Under the pieces are notes generated by a model. The model had not been told where the DNA came from and did not search any database. It worked only from the letters and a program-made list of their open reading frames with translations. DNA of 64,000 nt from Lautropia dentalis (lineage in GTDB: Bacteria > Pseudomonadota > Gammaproteobacteria > Burkholderiales > Burkholderiaceae_E): positions 1,373,248-1,437,247 of the forward strand of contig NZ_RRUE01000001.1 in NCBI RefSeq assembly GCF_003892345.1. The letters are read 5' to 3'. Shown here one piece after another: positions 36,968 to 46,225 of this stretch (positions are counted from its first letter, which is position 1; every line of letters starts with the position of its first letter). Position numbers and translations under genes: made by a program.

Positions 36968-38758
36968 ATGGTCGACTACCTGAACAAGCTCTCCAACAGC
37001 CTGCCGCGGCGCAAGTTCGACGCGGTCATCGTCGGTGCCGGCGGTGCCGGCATGCGCTGTTCGCTGCAGCTGGCCGAGGCCGGCTACAACGTGGCCGTGC
37101 TCTCCAAGGTCTTCCCCACGCGTTCGCACACCGTGGCGGCGCAGGGGGGCATCGGTGCCTCGCTGGGCAACATGAGCGAGGACAACTGGTACTGGCACAT
37201 GTTCGACACCGTCAAGGGTTCCGACTATCTCGGTGACCAGGACGCCATCGAGTTCATGTGTCGCCAGGCCCCGCACGTGGTCTACGAGCTGGAGCACTTC
37301 GGCATGCCGTTCGACCGCAATGCCGACGGCACCATCTACCAGCGTCCGTTCGGTGGCCACTCGGCCAACCTGGGCGAAAAACCCGTGCCCCGTGCCTGCG
37401 CCGCAGCCGACCGTACCGGTCACGCGCTGCTGCACACCCTCTACCAGCGCAACGTGCGTGCCCGCACCACCTTCTTCGTCGAATGGATGGCGCTGGACCT
37501 GATCCGCAACGCCGACGGTGACGTGCTGGGCGTGGTGGCGCTGGAAATGGAAACCGGCGAGGTCATGATCCTCGAGGCCAAGGTCACGGTGCTGGCCACC
37601 GGCGGTGCCGGCCGCATCTGGCAGGCCTCCACCAACGCCTACATCAACACCGGTGACGGCCTGGGCATGTGTGCCCGCGCCGGCATCCCGCTGCAGGACA
37701 TGGAGTTCTGGCAGTTCCACCCCACCGGCGTGGCCAACGCCGGCGTGCTGATCACCGAGGGTGTGCGCGGCGAGGGCGGCATCCTGCTGAACAAGGACGG
37801 CGAGCGCTTCATGGAACGCTACGCCCCCACGCTGAAGGATCTGGCCCCGCGCGACTTCGTGTCCCGCTCGATGGACCAGGAGATCAAGGAAGGGCGCGGC
37901 TGCGGCCCGCACGCCGACTACGTGCTGCTCAAGCTCGACCACCTGGGCGCCGACAAGATTCTCAAGCGCCTGCCTTCCATCCGCGAGATCGCCCTGAAGT
38001 TTGCCAACGTCGACCCCATCAAGGAGCCGATTCCGGTGGTGCCCACCATCCACTACCAGATGGGCGGCATTCCCACCAACTATCACGGCCAGGTGGTCGT
38101 ACCCAAGGGCGACAACCCGTCCAGCGTCGTGCACGGCCTGTATGCCATCGGTGAGTGCGCCTGTGTGTCGGTGCACGGTGCCAACCGGCTGGGTACCAAC
38201 TCGCTGCTCGACCTCGTGGTGTTCGGTCGTGCGGCCGGCAATCACATCGTCGAATCCGGCTTCAAAAACAACACCCACCAGCCGCTGCCGGTCAACGCCG
38301 GCGATTTCTCGCTGGCCCGGGTGGCCAAGCTCGATGGTTCCACCTCGGGCGAGCGCATCCAGGACGTGGCCGGCGACATCCGCCGCGACATGCAGTCGCA
38401 CTGTGGCGTGTTCCGGACTTCCGCCCTGCTGTCCGAAGGTGTGGGCAAGATCCTCTCCCACTACAAGCGTGCCGAGCACATCCACCTGCAGGACAAATCG
38501 CAGGTGTTCAACACGGCCCGTGTGGAGGCCCTGGAGCTGGCCAACCTGATCGAAGTGGCCAAGGCCACCATCATCTCGGCCGAGGCCCGCAAGGAAAGCC
38601 GGGGCGCGCATGCCCACAGCGACCATCCGCAGCGCGACGACGTCAACTGGATGAAGCACACGCTCTTCTACCCCGAAGACAACCGCCTCGAATACAAGCC
38701 GGTCGTGCTCAAGCCGCTGACGGTCGAGTACTTCAAGCCGAAGCCGCGTACCTTCTGA
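36968..38758 (+). CDS. sdhA: Succinate dehydrogenase flavoprotein subunit
   Basis: The catalytic subunit of complex II; oxidises succinate to fumarate with covalent FAD. 596 residues. The FAD Rossmann motif is AVIVGAGGAGMRCSLQLAEA; the flavinylated His is in SHTVAAQGGIGASLGN. Substrate and catalytic residues are in FGGHSANLG, EFWQFHPTGVANAGVL, HYQMGGIPTN and VHGANRLGTNSLLDLVVFG. FAD attachment needs SdhE, which is encoded downstream. Confidence 0.99.
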   Translation: MVDYLNKLSNSLPRRKFDAVIVGAGGAGMRCSLQLAEAGYNVAVLSKVFPTRSHTVAAQGGIGASLGNMSEDNWYWHMFDTVKGSDYLGDQDAIEFMCRQAPHVVYELEHFGMPFDRNADGTIYQRPFGGHSANLGEKPVPRACAAADRTGHALLHTLYQRNVRARTTFFVEWMALDLIRNADGDVLGVVALEMETGEVMILEAKVTVLATGGAGRIWQASTNAYINTGDGLGMCARAGIPLQDMEFWQFHPTGVANAGVLITEGVRGEGGILLNKDGERFMERYAPTLKDLAPRDFVSRSMDQEIKEGRGCGPHADYVLLKLDHLGADKILKRLPSIREIALKFANVDPIKEPIPVVPTIHYQMGGIPTNYHGQVVVPKGDNPSSVVHGLYAIGECACVSVHGANRLGTNSLLDLVVFGRAAGNHIVESGFKNNTHQPLPVNAGDFSLARVAKLDGSTSGERIQDVAGDIRRDMQSHCGVFRTSALLSEGVGKILSHYKRAEHIHLQDKSQVFNTARVEALELANLIEVAKATIISAEARKESRGAHAHSDHPQRDDVNWMKHTLFYPEDNRLEYKPVVLKPLTVEYFKPKPRTF

Positions 38759-38831
38759 TTTCCGAATCCCTTTTCAGCATTGGCGGCGTCCGTCATCTCC
38801 GGTGACGGACGCGGACACCGAAAGGCACATC

Positions 38832-39554
38832 ATGGCCAACACGAATACCCGGAGAATGAAATTCTCCATCTATCGCTTCGATCCGGACAAGGATCAGAAA
38901 CCCTACATGCAGGATCTGGAAGTGGAGCTGCTACCCACCGACAAGATGCTGCTCGATGCGCTGATGCGCATCAAGGCCCAGTCCGACGAGAGCTTTGCCT
39001 TCCGTCGCTCCTGCCGCGAGGGCGTCTGTGGTTCCGACGCCATGAACATCAACGGCAAGAACAGCCTGGCCTGCATCACCAACCTCAAGACGCTCAAGGA
39101 ACCGGTGGTGCTCAAGCCGCTGCCCGGCCTGCCGGTCGTTCGCGACCTGATCGTCGACATGACGCAGTTCTTCAAACAGTACGAGTCGATCAAGCCCTAC
39201 CTGATCAACGACACGCCGCCCCCCGAGAAGGAGCGTCTGCAATCGCCGGTCGACCGCGAGGAACTGGACGGCCTGTACGAGTGCATCCTGTGCGCCTGCT
39301 GTTCCACCTCCTGCCCGTCGTTCTGGTGGAACCCCGACAAGTTCGTCGGTCCGGCCGGCCTGCTGGCTGCCTACCGCTTCCTGGCCGATACGCGCGACCA
39401 GGCCACCTCCGAGCGTCTGGACAACCTCGAAGACCCGTATCGCCTGTTCCGCTGCCACACCATCATGAACTGCGTCGACGTGTGCCCGAAGGGTCTGAAC
39501 CCCACGCGCGCCATCGGCAAGATCAAGGAACTGATGGTCCGCCGTACCGTCTGA
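38832..39554 (+). CDS. sdhB: Succinate dehydrogenase iron-sulfur subunit
   Basis: Carries electrons from FAD to quinone through three Fe-S clusters. 240 residues, starting at the ATG at 38832 (MANTNTRRMKFSIYRF). The [2Fe-2S] ligands are in RSCREGVCGSDAM with a later Cys in LACITN. The [4Fe-4S] and [3Fe-4S] ligands are in CILCACCSTSCPSFWW and CHTIMNCVDVCPKGLNP. An in-frame ATG 10 codons upstream is less likely. A 261-bp repeat-bearing gap separates it from sdhE. Confidence 0.98.
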   Translation: MANTNTRRMKFSIYRFDPDKDQKPYMQDLEVELLPTDKMLLDALMRIKAQSDESFAFRRSCREGVCGSDAMNINGKNSLACITNLKTLKEPVVLKPLPGLPVVRDLIVDMTQFFKQYESIKPYLINDTPPPEKERLQSPVDREELDGLYECILCACCSTSCPSFWWNPDKFVGPAGLLAAYRFLADTRDQATSERLDNLEDPYRLFRCHTIMNCVDVCPKGLNPTRAIGKIKELMVRRTV

Positions 39555-39570
39555 TCCCCCGGGGGCGCCG

Positions 39571-39770
39571 GCGCGCGTCATGGACTTTCGCTGACCCAGG
39601 GGGCCTGGGTCTGTCATGGCGTCTCGCCGACCCGGCGACACCGGAGGTTGTCGAGGGCTCACACTGACCCTGCGAGGCCGGACGAGCCAGCGACGCCGGA
39701 TCGTGTCATGGGGTCTCGCGGACATGCATGCGTCGATGACGCTTGAGTCCATGACACGCGCCAGACTGCC
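39571..39770. repeat. Cluster of family A ends between sdhB and sdhE
   Basis: Four related copies of the family A terminus lie in the sdhB-sdhE gap: GCGCGCGTCATGGACTTTCG at 39571, GGTCTGTCATGGCGTCTCGC near 39608, GGATCGTGTCATGGGGTCTC near 39698, and an inverted GCTTGAGTCCATGACACGCG at 39741-39760. They share the core GTCATGG. The gap holds no gene that I can support, and the array would be transcribed within the sdh-gltA operon if it is one. Confidence 0.65.
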
Positions 39771-39815
39771 GGAAAGCCAGATGCACCCTGTGTACGCAAG
39801 CTAGGGAAACCGTTA

Positions 39816-40115
39816 ATGCCTGCCATCAGTCACAATTCACTTCCAGATACCGGCGACGATGCAGCTGCCCGTTACCGCCGTCTGCGCTGGCGAACCCGGC
39901 GCGGCCTGCTCGAAAACGACATCCTGCTCAATCGTCTGCTGGACAGCCGCGCTGCCGGGCAGGGCTTTCTCGAATCCGAGATCGCCGCGCTCGACCGGCT
40001 GCTCGACCTGACCGATCCGGTGCTTCTCGACCTGATCCTGGGACGGACCGAGCCCGAGGGCGAGCTGGCCACGCCGGATATCGTCGCGCTGCTCGCAGAG
40101 ATCCGCACCCTCTGA
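39816..40115 (+). CDS. sdhE: FAD assembly factor SdhE
   Basis: A 99-residue protein that promotes covalent flavin attachment to SdhA. The family motif RGxxE is present ([16 protein letters not shown]), and the rest is the compact helical fold ([27 protein letters not shown]). AGGGA lies upstream of the ATG. Its place between sdhB and gltA is the usual betaproteobacterial order. Confidence 0.95.
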   Translation: MPAISHNSLPDTGDDAAARYRRLRWRTRRGLLENDILLNRLLDSRAAGQGFLESEIAALDRLLDLTDPVLLDLILGRTEPEGELATPDIVALLAEIRTL

Positions 40116-40159
40116 GGTGCCGCAGCAGCCCCGAGTCCATCAACCTGGAAGAGATACCA

Positions 40160-41509
40160 ATGACAACCTCAAAGACCGCCTACACTGCCTCGCTGTCGTT
40201 TTCGGACGGTTCCGCCGGTGCCGAATTCCCCGTCTACCGGGGAACCACGGGGCCGGACGTCATTGACATCCGCAAGCTCTACGCCAGCACCGGCAAGTTC
40301 ACCTTCGATCCGGGCTTCATGTCCACCGGCGCCTGCGAATCGGCCATCACCTACATCGACGGCGCCAAGGGCGAGCTGCTGTACCGGGGCTACGCCATCG
40401 AGGATCTGGCACGCCACTGCGACTACCTGGACGTCTGTCACCTGCTGCTCAAGGGCGAGCTGCCCACCCCCGAGGAAAAGGCCGACTTCGACTACGTCGT
40501 CACGCACCACACCATGGTGCACGAGCAGATGGTGCGCTTCTTCAGCGGCTTCCGGCGTGACGCTCACCCGATGTCGGTGCTGGTGGCCTGTGTGGGCGCG
40601 CTGGCTGCCTTCTACCATGACTCGCTCGACATCACGCAGGCCGAGCACCGTCATGTGGCTTCCATCCGCCTCATCTCCAAGATGCCGACGCTGGTGGCCA
40701 TGGCCTACAAGTACTCGCAGGGCCAGCCTTTTGCCTATCCGCGCAACAAGCTGAGCTACGCTGCCAACTTCATGCACCAGATGTTCTCGACGCCCTGCGA
40801 CGAGTACGTGCCCAATGAGGTGCTGGTGCGCGCGCTGGACCGCATCCTGATCCTGCACGCCGACCACGAGCAGAATGCCTCCACCTCCACGGTGCGTCTG
40901 GCCGGCTCGTCGGGCGCCAACCCGTTTGCCTGCATTGCGGCCGGCATTGCCACACTGTGGGGGCCTGCCCACGGTGGGGCCAACGAGGCGGCACTCGTCA
41001 TGCTCGAAGACCTGCTCGCCCAGGGCGGGGTCGAGAAAATCGGCGAGTTCATCAAGAAGGTGAAGGACAAGGAATCGGGCGTCAAGCTGATGGGCTTCGG
41101 CCACCGGGTCTACAAGAACTACGACCCGCGCGCCAAGCTGATGCAGGAAACCTGCGCCGAGGTGCTGCAGGAGCTGGGCCTCGGCAACGATCCGCTCTTC
41201 AAGCTGGCCATGGCGCTGGAAAAGATCGCCCTCGAAGACGATTACTTCGTCTCGCGCAAGCTGTACCCGAACGTCGACTTCTACTCGGGCATCGTGCAGC
41301 GCGCCATGGGCATCCCCACCAGCATGTTCACCTGCATCTTTGCGCTGGCCCGCACCGTGGGCTGGATTGCGCAGTGGAGCGAAATGCTGGGCGATCCCGA
41401 CCAGAAGATCGGCCGGCCGCGCCAGCTCTACATCGGCCAGACCCGGCGGCCGATCACCACACCGTCCACCAAGACGGTCACCTACAGCTGGGAAGCCTCG
41501 CCGCACTGA
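40160..41509 (+). CDS. gltA: Citrate synthase
   Basis: Condenses oxaloacetate and acetyl-CoA at the entry to the TCA cycle. The 449-residue length is typical of the hexameric, NADH-sensitive type II enzyme. Active-site residues lie in [33 protein letters not shown] and [15 protein letters not shown], with the C-terminal Asp/Arg region at [13 protein letters not shown] and [17 protein letters not shown] precedes the start. It ends the sdh-gltA run; a terminator lies 155 bp downstream. Confidence 0.98.
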   Translation: MTTSKTAYTASLSFSDGSAGAEFPVYRGTTGPDVIDIRKLYASTGKFTFDPGFMSTGACESAITYIDGAKGELLYRGYAIEDLARHCDYLDVCHLLLKGELPTPEEKADFDYVVTHHTMVHEQMVRFFSGFRRDAHPMSVLVACVGALAAFYHDSLDITQAEHRHVASIRLISKMPTLVAMAYKYSQGQPFAYPRNKLSYAANFMHQMFSTPCDEYVPNEVLVRALDRILILHADHEQNASTSTVRLAGSSGANPFACIAAGIATLWGPAHGGANEAALVMLEDLLAQGGVEKIGEFIKKVKDKESGVKLMGFGHRVYKNYDPRAKLMQETCAEVLQELGLGNDPLFKLAMALEKIALEDDYFVSRKLYPNVDFYSGIVQRAMGIPTSMFTCIFALARTVGWIAQWSEMLGDPDQKIGRPRQLYIGQTRRPITTPSTKTVTYSWEASPH

Positions 41510-41664
41510 GCGCGGGCGCCGGGGCAGGGCACATTCGTGCGCTGCCCCGGCCAGCGGGGCAGTTGCAGTCCGGAGCAATTTTTCGCCCCACTGCAGCGCC
41601 ATGGGCCGACGGTGAAACTCTCCGCTCCAGCCCCTCCGACCAGATACCCGGCCGGAAAACAGAG

Positions 41665-41713
41665 AACGCCAGCGCGTGTCAGGGACTCATCCCTTGCCGC
41701 GCTGGCGTTTTTT
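41665..41713. terminator. gltA terminator with a family A core in its loop
   Basis: A perfect 11-bp stem, AACGCCAGCGC (41665-41675) with GCGCTGGCGTT (41699-41709), runs into a six-T tract (41708-41713). The 23-nt loop begins GTGTCAGGGACTCATCCCTT, the family A repeat core. It sits between the convergent gltA and hydrolase genes. Confidence 0.88.
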
Positions 41714-41763
41714 GCTCTGTCCGTCAAAGCCCGGGTAAGGGGGCTCCCGAACGATCCCGAACC

Positions 41764-42603
41764 TTACAACCCGAAATTGCGGCTGGTCTCCAGCCGCACG
41801 CCATGCAGGGCGGCCTCTTCCAGAAAGGCCAGATGCGCGGCCTCGAAGTTTGCCACCGGGCTCATGCAGTCGGTCAGCAGCACGAAGCGCGCCAGGTGCT
41901 CCTTCGGCAGCACCTCGAACAGATCCCGCATCGTGGCTGCCACGCAGTGGGTGCTGGCCTCGCCGGCCACCACCACCTGGCCGCCGGCATCGGCAATGCG
42001 CCCGACCAGTGCCGTGTTGAGCTGCGAAGCCGGATCGGCCGGGTCGGGCACCTCGGCACGCAGCGCACTGTAGTGTTCGGTCAGCGGGTGCATGCCCTTG
42101 AATACCGTGGTAACGGCCCGGCTGCGCTGCTGCTGCCAGTGCTGCACCGATTCCAGCACCACCGGGTGCAGGCCGTGTCCCCAGCTGCCAATTTCACAAT
42201 GCACCGGCCAGACCATGTGCGTATAGCGGCCCCGGGCTTCCAGTTCGTCCAGATAGGCCTGCGCGCGTTCGTGCAGCGCCGGATCGGCCGGGCGAAAGCG
42301 TCCCGCCCGCATGTCGGCTGCCGGAATGGGCGTGAACGGTGCCACCTCGCCCCCCCTGGCCGTGCGCCAGAAGGTGGGGTGGGCAATGTCGTAATACTGG
42401 TGCGAATCCATCGTCAGCACGATGTCATCGATGCGGGCCGCATTGCCCTCTAGCCATGCGCCCAGACGCTGCATGTCGGCATGGGCGCCCATCACGGGCA
42501 GGGCGGGATAGACCATTTCACCGGTCACCCCGGACACACTGGCGGGAATGTCGCAGAAATCCTTCTGCGCATCGATGATCAGGACGAGATTGGACGCTGT
42601 CAT
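41764..42603 (-). CDS. Nicotinamidase-like cysteine hydrolase (isochorismatase superfamily)
   Basis: A 279-residue cytoplasmic amidohydrolase-fold protein. The catalytic triad is complete: D11 in LIIDAQKDF, K169 in VTTVFKGMHP, and C220 in GEASTHCVAAT. A metal-site-like segment TMDSHQYYDIAHPTFW and MVWPVHCEIGSWGHGL match nicotinamidases, so NAD salvage (nicotinamide to nicotinate) is possible. It is longer than typical PncA (about 210), with an extra segment at 80-130, so another amide substrate is also possible. Confidence 0.85.
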   Translation of the reverse strand: MTASNLVLIIDAQKDFCDIPASVSGVTGEMVYPALPVMGAHADMQRLGAWLEGNAARIDDIVLTMDSHQYYDIAHPTFWRTARGGEVAPFTPIPAADMRAGRFRPADPALHERAQAYLDELEARGRYTHMVWPVHCEIGSWGHGLHPVVLESVQHWQQQRSRAVTTVFKGMHPLTEHYSALRAEVPDPADPASQLNTALVGRIADAGGQVVVAGEASTHCVAATMRDLFEVLPKEHLARFVLLTDCMSPVANFEAAHLAFLEEAALHGVRLETSRNFGL

Positions 42604-42780
42604 GGCAACCCTGTCACGAAAGGGACTTCCATTTTACGGGAAGCATCCGGCCCGCTGTTGCCGTCCGTCGGCCCGGCCCCGTGTCATGAAACGGAAACGC
42701 ACCCCGGAGAACGCATGCCCTGACAGAAGTGCCCTGCCCAAACGGGCCGGGAAAACGAGCTGGATACGCCAATCCACCCT

Positions 42781-42925
42781 GAGCGTATCAGGGACTCCTC
42801 TGTCCTCGTGAAACGCCTTTGGGGCGCACGGAACAAGGCGCAGCAGAACCGCATGATCCCCATGGTTCGGGAGGCGCTGCCAGCACAGTCACGCTGGGGG
42901 TCTCCCTTCGGACAGGACCGTGACC
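42781..42925 (+). repeat. Interspersed repeat family A, right-half copy
   Basis: It starts GAGCGTATCAGGGACTCCTC and includes the blocks GGCGCACGGAACAAGGCG, CGCATGATCCCCATGG and CTGCCAGCACAGTCACGC. These align in order with the reverse complement of the right half of the 12541-12799 element. The 323-bp gap 42604-42926 contains nothing else that I can support. Confidence 0.65.
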
Positions 42926-42926
42926 T

Positions 42927-44519
42927 TCATCCGCCTCCCATGATGGCCCCGATCACGTGGATCACCACGATCTTCAGGATGGTCATCGACGGGAAGATCA
43001 TCGCGTAGCCGATGTCCGGCTTGTCGGTGCCCAGCGTGCGGCTGGTGAAGGCGATGATGGCCGGGTTGCCGGTGGCACCCGACATGATGCCGGCCGCCAT
43101 GTCGAAGGGCAGCTTGAACACGTACAGGCAGATCAGCAGCACCGTCAGGCTCAGCACCGTGACGAACACGATGCCCAGCAGCAGGTACAGCCCGCTGTGG
43201 CTGACCGTTTCCACGAAGGTCTTGCCCGACGACATGCCCACCTGTGCCAGAAAGAGCGAGAGACCGAAGTTGCGCAGCGCCAGGTTGGCCGGCACCGGCA
43301 TCGTCCAGGTCAGCCGCCCGGTGCTGCGGATCTTGCCCAGATAGAGGGCCACCAGCAGCAGCCCGGCAAAGCCCAGCGCAAAGCTCACGCCCGGCAGGGA
43401 AATGGGAATGGCCCCGAGGCCCAGACCCAGCGCAACGCCCACACCAATGCCGATGAAGCTGATCTCGCCACTGGCCCGCACTGAGTCGCCGAACACGCGG
43501 CGCAGTTCCGGAATGTCCTCGATGTGCGCCAGCACGCCGATCTGGTCGCCGATCTCCAGCGTGGAATCGAGCGTGACGCTGATGTCCTCATCCACCCGGC
43601 GCACGTGCAGGAAGCTCGTTTCCACCTTCAGAAGCTTCTTGACCTCGCGGATGGTCAGCCCGGCCAGCTTGGTGTTCGACACGAACAGCCGCAGATAGTC
43701 CAGCTCGCCATGGCTGCGGCGAAAGGTGTCGCCCACGTGCACGCCCAGCATCTGCTCGGCCTTGAGCATCTGTTCGGTGTCCACCCCGGTGATCAGCACC
43801 ACGTCGCCCAGCTGCAGCGGACCGTGGACCTCGGCCGAGTGGGCCTCGCCATCGCGGTAGACCGTGGAGGCCGCCACACCGTCCGGCAGCCAGCCGGCCA
43901 GATCGTGCAGCGTCTTGCCCACCACATAGCCGTTCTCGATGCGAACGGCGTACATCTTCAGCGAAATCCGCTCCTGCGGCGCAATTTTTGGGCGAAACAC
44001 CGCGTTGTACAGGCCGATCACCAGAATGGGGATGGCCACGCCGAACGGGTAGGCCACCGAGTAGCCGGTGGCGGGCAGGTTGTCGCCGGTCAGCGCCATG
44101 GCCGCCTGCAGCGAGGAGGTGCTGGTGCCGGCACCGGCAAATACACCCAGTGTCTCGGGTAGCGAGGCATCGGGGAACAGCCAGATCGAGGCTACCGTCA
44201 TCACCGCCATGATCAGCACGCCGATCACCGATGCCGCATTGGCCTTGAGCCCCAGCGGACTGGTCAGCCCGTCGAAGAACTGCTTGCCGTAGGCCAGACC
44301 GACCCCGTACAGGAACAGCAGCAGGCCCAGCGCCCCCATGCTGGACGGCATGGCCGCCCCCGGCGCAAAGGCGCCGACGGCCAGCGCCACGAACAGCACG
44401 GCCCCCGAACCCAGCGAGAAGCCGCGGATACTGACCGCACCGGCCATGTGGCCCAGCGCGATGGTTGCAAACAGCGCCAGCATCGGCTGGGCAGTGAGAA
44501 AGTCGGCCAACTCGGTCAT
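42927..44519 (-). CDS. AspT/YidE/YbjL-family membrane antiporter
   Basis: A 530-residue inner-membrane protein with the family's duplicated layout: a block of about five transmembrane helices (1-170), two central RCK_C/TrkA-C ligand-binding domains (about 200-370), and a second block of about five helices (375-530). Conserved pieces are GLAYGKQFFDGLTS, AGAGTSTSSLQAAM, and the repeat-related GIMSGATGNPAIIAFTSR in the second half. Homologues include aspartate:alanine exchangers; the substrate here is unknown. It is divergent from the cardiolipin synthase gene. Confidence 0.9.
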   Translation of the reverse strand: MTELADFLTAQPMLALFATIALGHMAGAVSIRGFSLGSGAVLFVALAVGAFAPGAAMPSSMGALGLLLFLYGVGLAYGKQFFDGLTSPLGLKANAASVIGVLIMAVMTVASIWLFPDASLPETLGVFAGAGTSTSSLQAAMALTGDNLPATGYSVAYPFGVAIPILVIGLYNAVFRPKIAPQERISLKMYAVRIENGYVVGKTLHDLAGWLPDGVAASTVYRDGEAHSAEVHGPLQLGDVVLITGVDTEQMLKAEQMLGVHVGDTFRRSHGELDYLRLFVSNTKLAGLTIREVKKLLKVETSFLHVRRVDEDISVTLDSTLEIGDQIGVLAHIEDIPELRRVFGDSVRASGEISFIGIGVGVALGLGLGAIPISLPGVSFALGFAGLLLVALYLGKIRSTGRLTWTMPVPANLALRNFGLSLFLAQVGMSSGKTFVETVSHSGLYLLLGIVFVTVLSLTVLLICLYVFKLPFDMAAGIMSGATGNPAIIAFTSRTLGTDKPDIGYAMIFPSMTILKIVVIHVIGAIMGGG

Positions 44520-44699
44520 CAGGTGGATCTCCCGGAGATCATTCTCGAACCTTGAATATTGTGAACGATATCCGTCCGTTGCGGGGGGATGGCCGTGCGT
44601 GCAGGTGGGGCGGGCACGGTATCCCGACGCCCAAAGGCACCACTGCCGCTATACTGGCCTGCAGTCCTGTTCCCCCGGCCGGCACGGCCTGCACCTTCG

Positions 44700-46166
44700 A
44701 TGATGACCAGTTCCAGTCTGGCCAACGCGCTCGTCTTGTTTCACTTTCTGCTGGCGCTGACGCTGGCCCTGCGCGTCATCTATTCCCGGCGGGCCAGCAG
44801 TGCAGCCCTGGCCTGGCTGACGGTGCTGTTCGCCTTTCCGCTGGTAGGGGTACTGGCGTATCTGCTGATCGGCGAGCCGCGACTGGGGCAGGCCAGGGCC
44901 CGGCGGCGGGCCGAGCTGGTGAGCTTTCACGGCGCGTTTGCCGACCGTTTCCTGCCGCCCCAGACCGATCCGGTCTGTGAAACGCGGTTCCGGCAGATCG
45001 CCCATCTGGTGCGCGCCGATTCCGGCTACGTGGCCACGGGCGGCAACCACACCCGGCTGCTGTCCGACACCGACGCCATCCTGCAGGCCTTCATTGCCGA
45101 CATCCGCGCGGCGCAACGCACCTGCCTGATGGCCTTCTACATCGTCGAGGGCAGTGGCCGTGTCGAAGCCGTGCTGCAGGCCCTGATGCAGGCAGCCGGG
45201 CGGGGCGTGCGCTGCCAGTTGCTGGCCGATGCCCTGGGCAGTGCCGCATTCTGGCGCTCGGGCTGGCCGGCCCGCCTGCGTGGCGCAGGCGTGGAAGTGA
45301 CCCGCGCACTGCCGGTGGGGCTGCTCAAATCGTTCTGGGTACGCAGCGACGTGCGCAACCACCGCAAGCTGCTGATCGTCGACTACCGGGTGGCCTACAC
45401 CGGCAGCTACAACCTGGTGGACCCGGCGCTCTTCAAGCAGAATGCCGGCGTGGGCCAGTGGGTGGATGCCGTGATGCGCTGCGAGGGCCTGGTAGCCCAG
45501 GAGCTGGCAGCGGTCTTCTACGGCGACTGGGCCGTGGAAAATGCCCACAACCTGTCGGCCACGCTGGAGCAGCTGGCCGGCTATGTGGAAAAGATGCCGC
45601 CGCTGGTGGAGCCCTCCACCGGCGGCACGCTGATGCAGGTGATTCCCTCCCAGCCCGGTGGCGACGCGGCGCTGGTCTACGACGTGATCACCAATGCGCT
45701 GAACGTGGCGCAGGAACGGGTGGTGATCAGCACCCCGTACTTCGTGCCGGACGATGCGCTGCTCAACACGCTGGTCATGACGGCACGGCGGGGCGTGCAG
45801 GTCACGCTGATCGTGCCGCGCCATGTCGATTCGCGCCTGGTGCGCTATGCCAGCCGCACCTACTACCAGCCACTGCTGGATGCCGGCGTGCAGCTGATGC
45901 TGTTCGACGGCGGCCTGCTGCATACCAAGGCGGTGGTGATCGACGACAGCTTCGCGCTCTTTGGCACCGTCAACATGGACATGCGCAGCTTCTACCTCAA
46001 TCTGGAGCTGAGCCTGGCCATCTACACGCCCGAGACGGTGGCCACCATCCGGGCGCTGCTCGATCATTATCTGGCGCACAGCGAGGCGCCGGACATTGCC
46101 CAGCATCCGCCCCGCATCCAGCGCTTCATCGAACGCTGCGTGCGGCTGGTCAGTCCGTTGCTGTAG
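44700..46166 (+). CDS. Cardiolipin synthase, phospholipase D type
   Basis: Makes cardiolipin at the inner membrane. The start was placed at ATG 44700 (MMTSSSLANALVLFHF); 488 residues. Two N-terminal transmembrane helices (LANALVLFHFLLALTLAL and LAWLTVLFAFPLVGVLAYLL) precede two PLD domains. Both HKD motifs are intact: H221-K223-D228 in NHRKLLIVD with GSYN, and H408-K410-D415 in LHTKAVVIDD with GTVNMDMRSF. It is followed after 59 bp by the malic enzyme gene. The architecture is that of ClsA-like enzymes. Confidence 0.92.
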   Translation: MMTSSSLANALVLFHFLLALTLALRVIYSRRASSAALAWLTVLFAFPLVGVLAYLLIGEPRLGQARARRRAELVSFHGAFADRFLPPQTDPVCETRFRQIAHLVRADSGYVATGGNHTRLLSDTDAILQAFIADIRAAQRTCLMAFYIVEGSGRVEAVLQALMQAAGRGVRCQLLADALGSAAFWRSGWPARLRGAGVEVTRALPVGLLKSFWVRSDVRNHRKLLIVDYRVAYTGSYNLVDPALFKQNAGVGQWVDAVMRCEGLVAQELAAVFYGDWAVENAHNLSATLEQLAGYVEKMPPLVEPSTGGTLMQVIPSQPGGDAALVYDVITNALNVAQERVVISTPYFVPDDALLNTLVMTARRGVQVTLIVPRHVDSRLVRYASRTYYQPLLDAGVQLMLFDGGLLHTKAVVIDDSFALFGTVNMDMRSFYLNLELSLAIYTPETVATIRALLDHYLAHSEAPDIAQHPPRIQRFIERCVRLVSPLL

Positions 46167-46225
46167 ACCCCCATCAACGAAAGCCCGACGGCGGACACCC
46201 GTCAGGGAATACACAGGAGGACACC

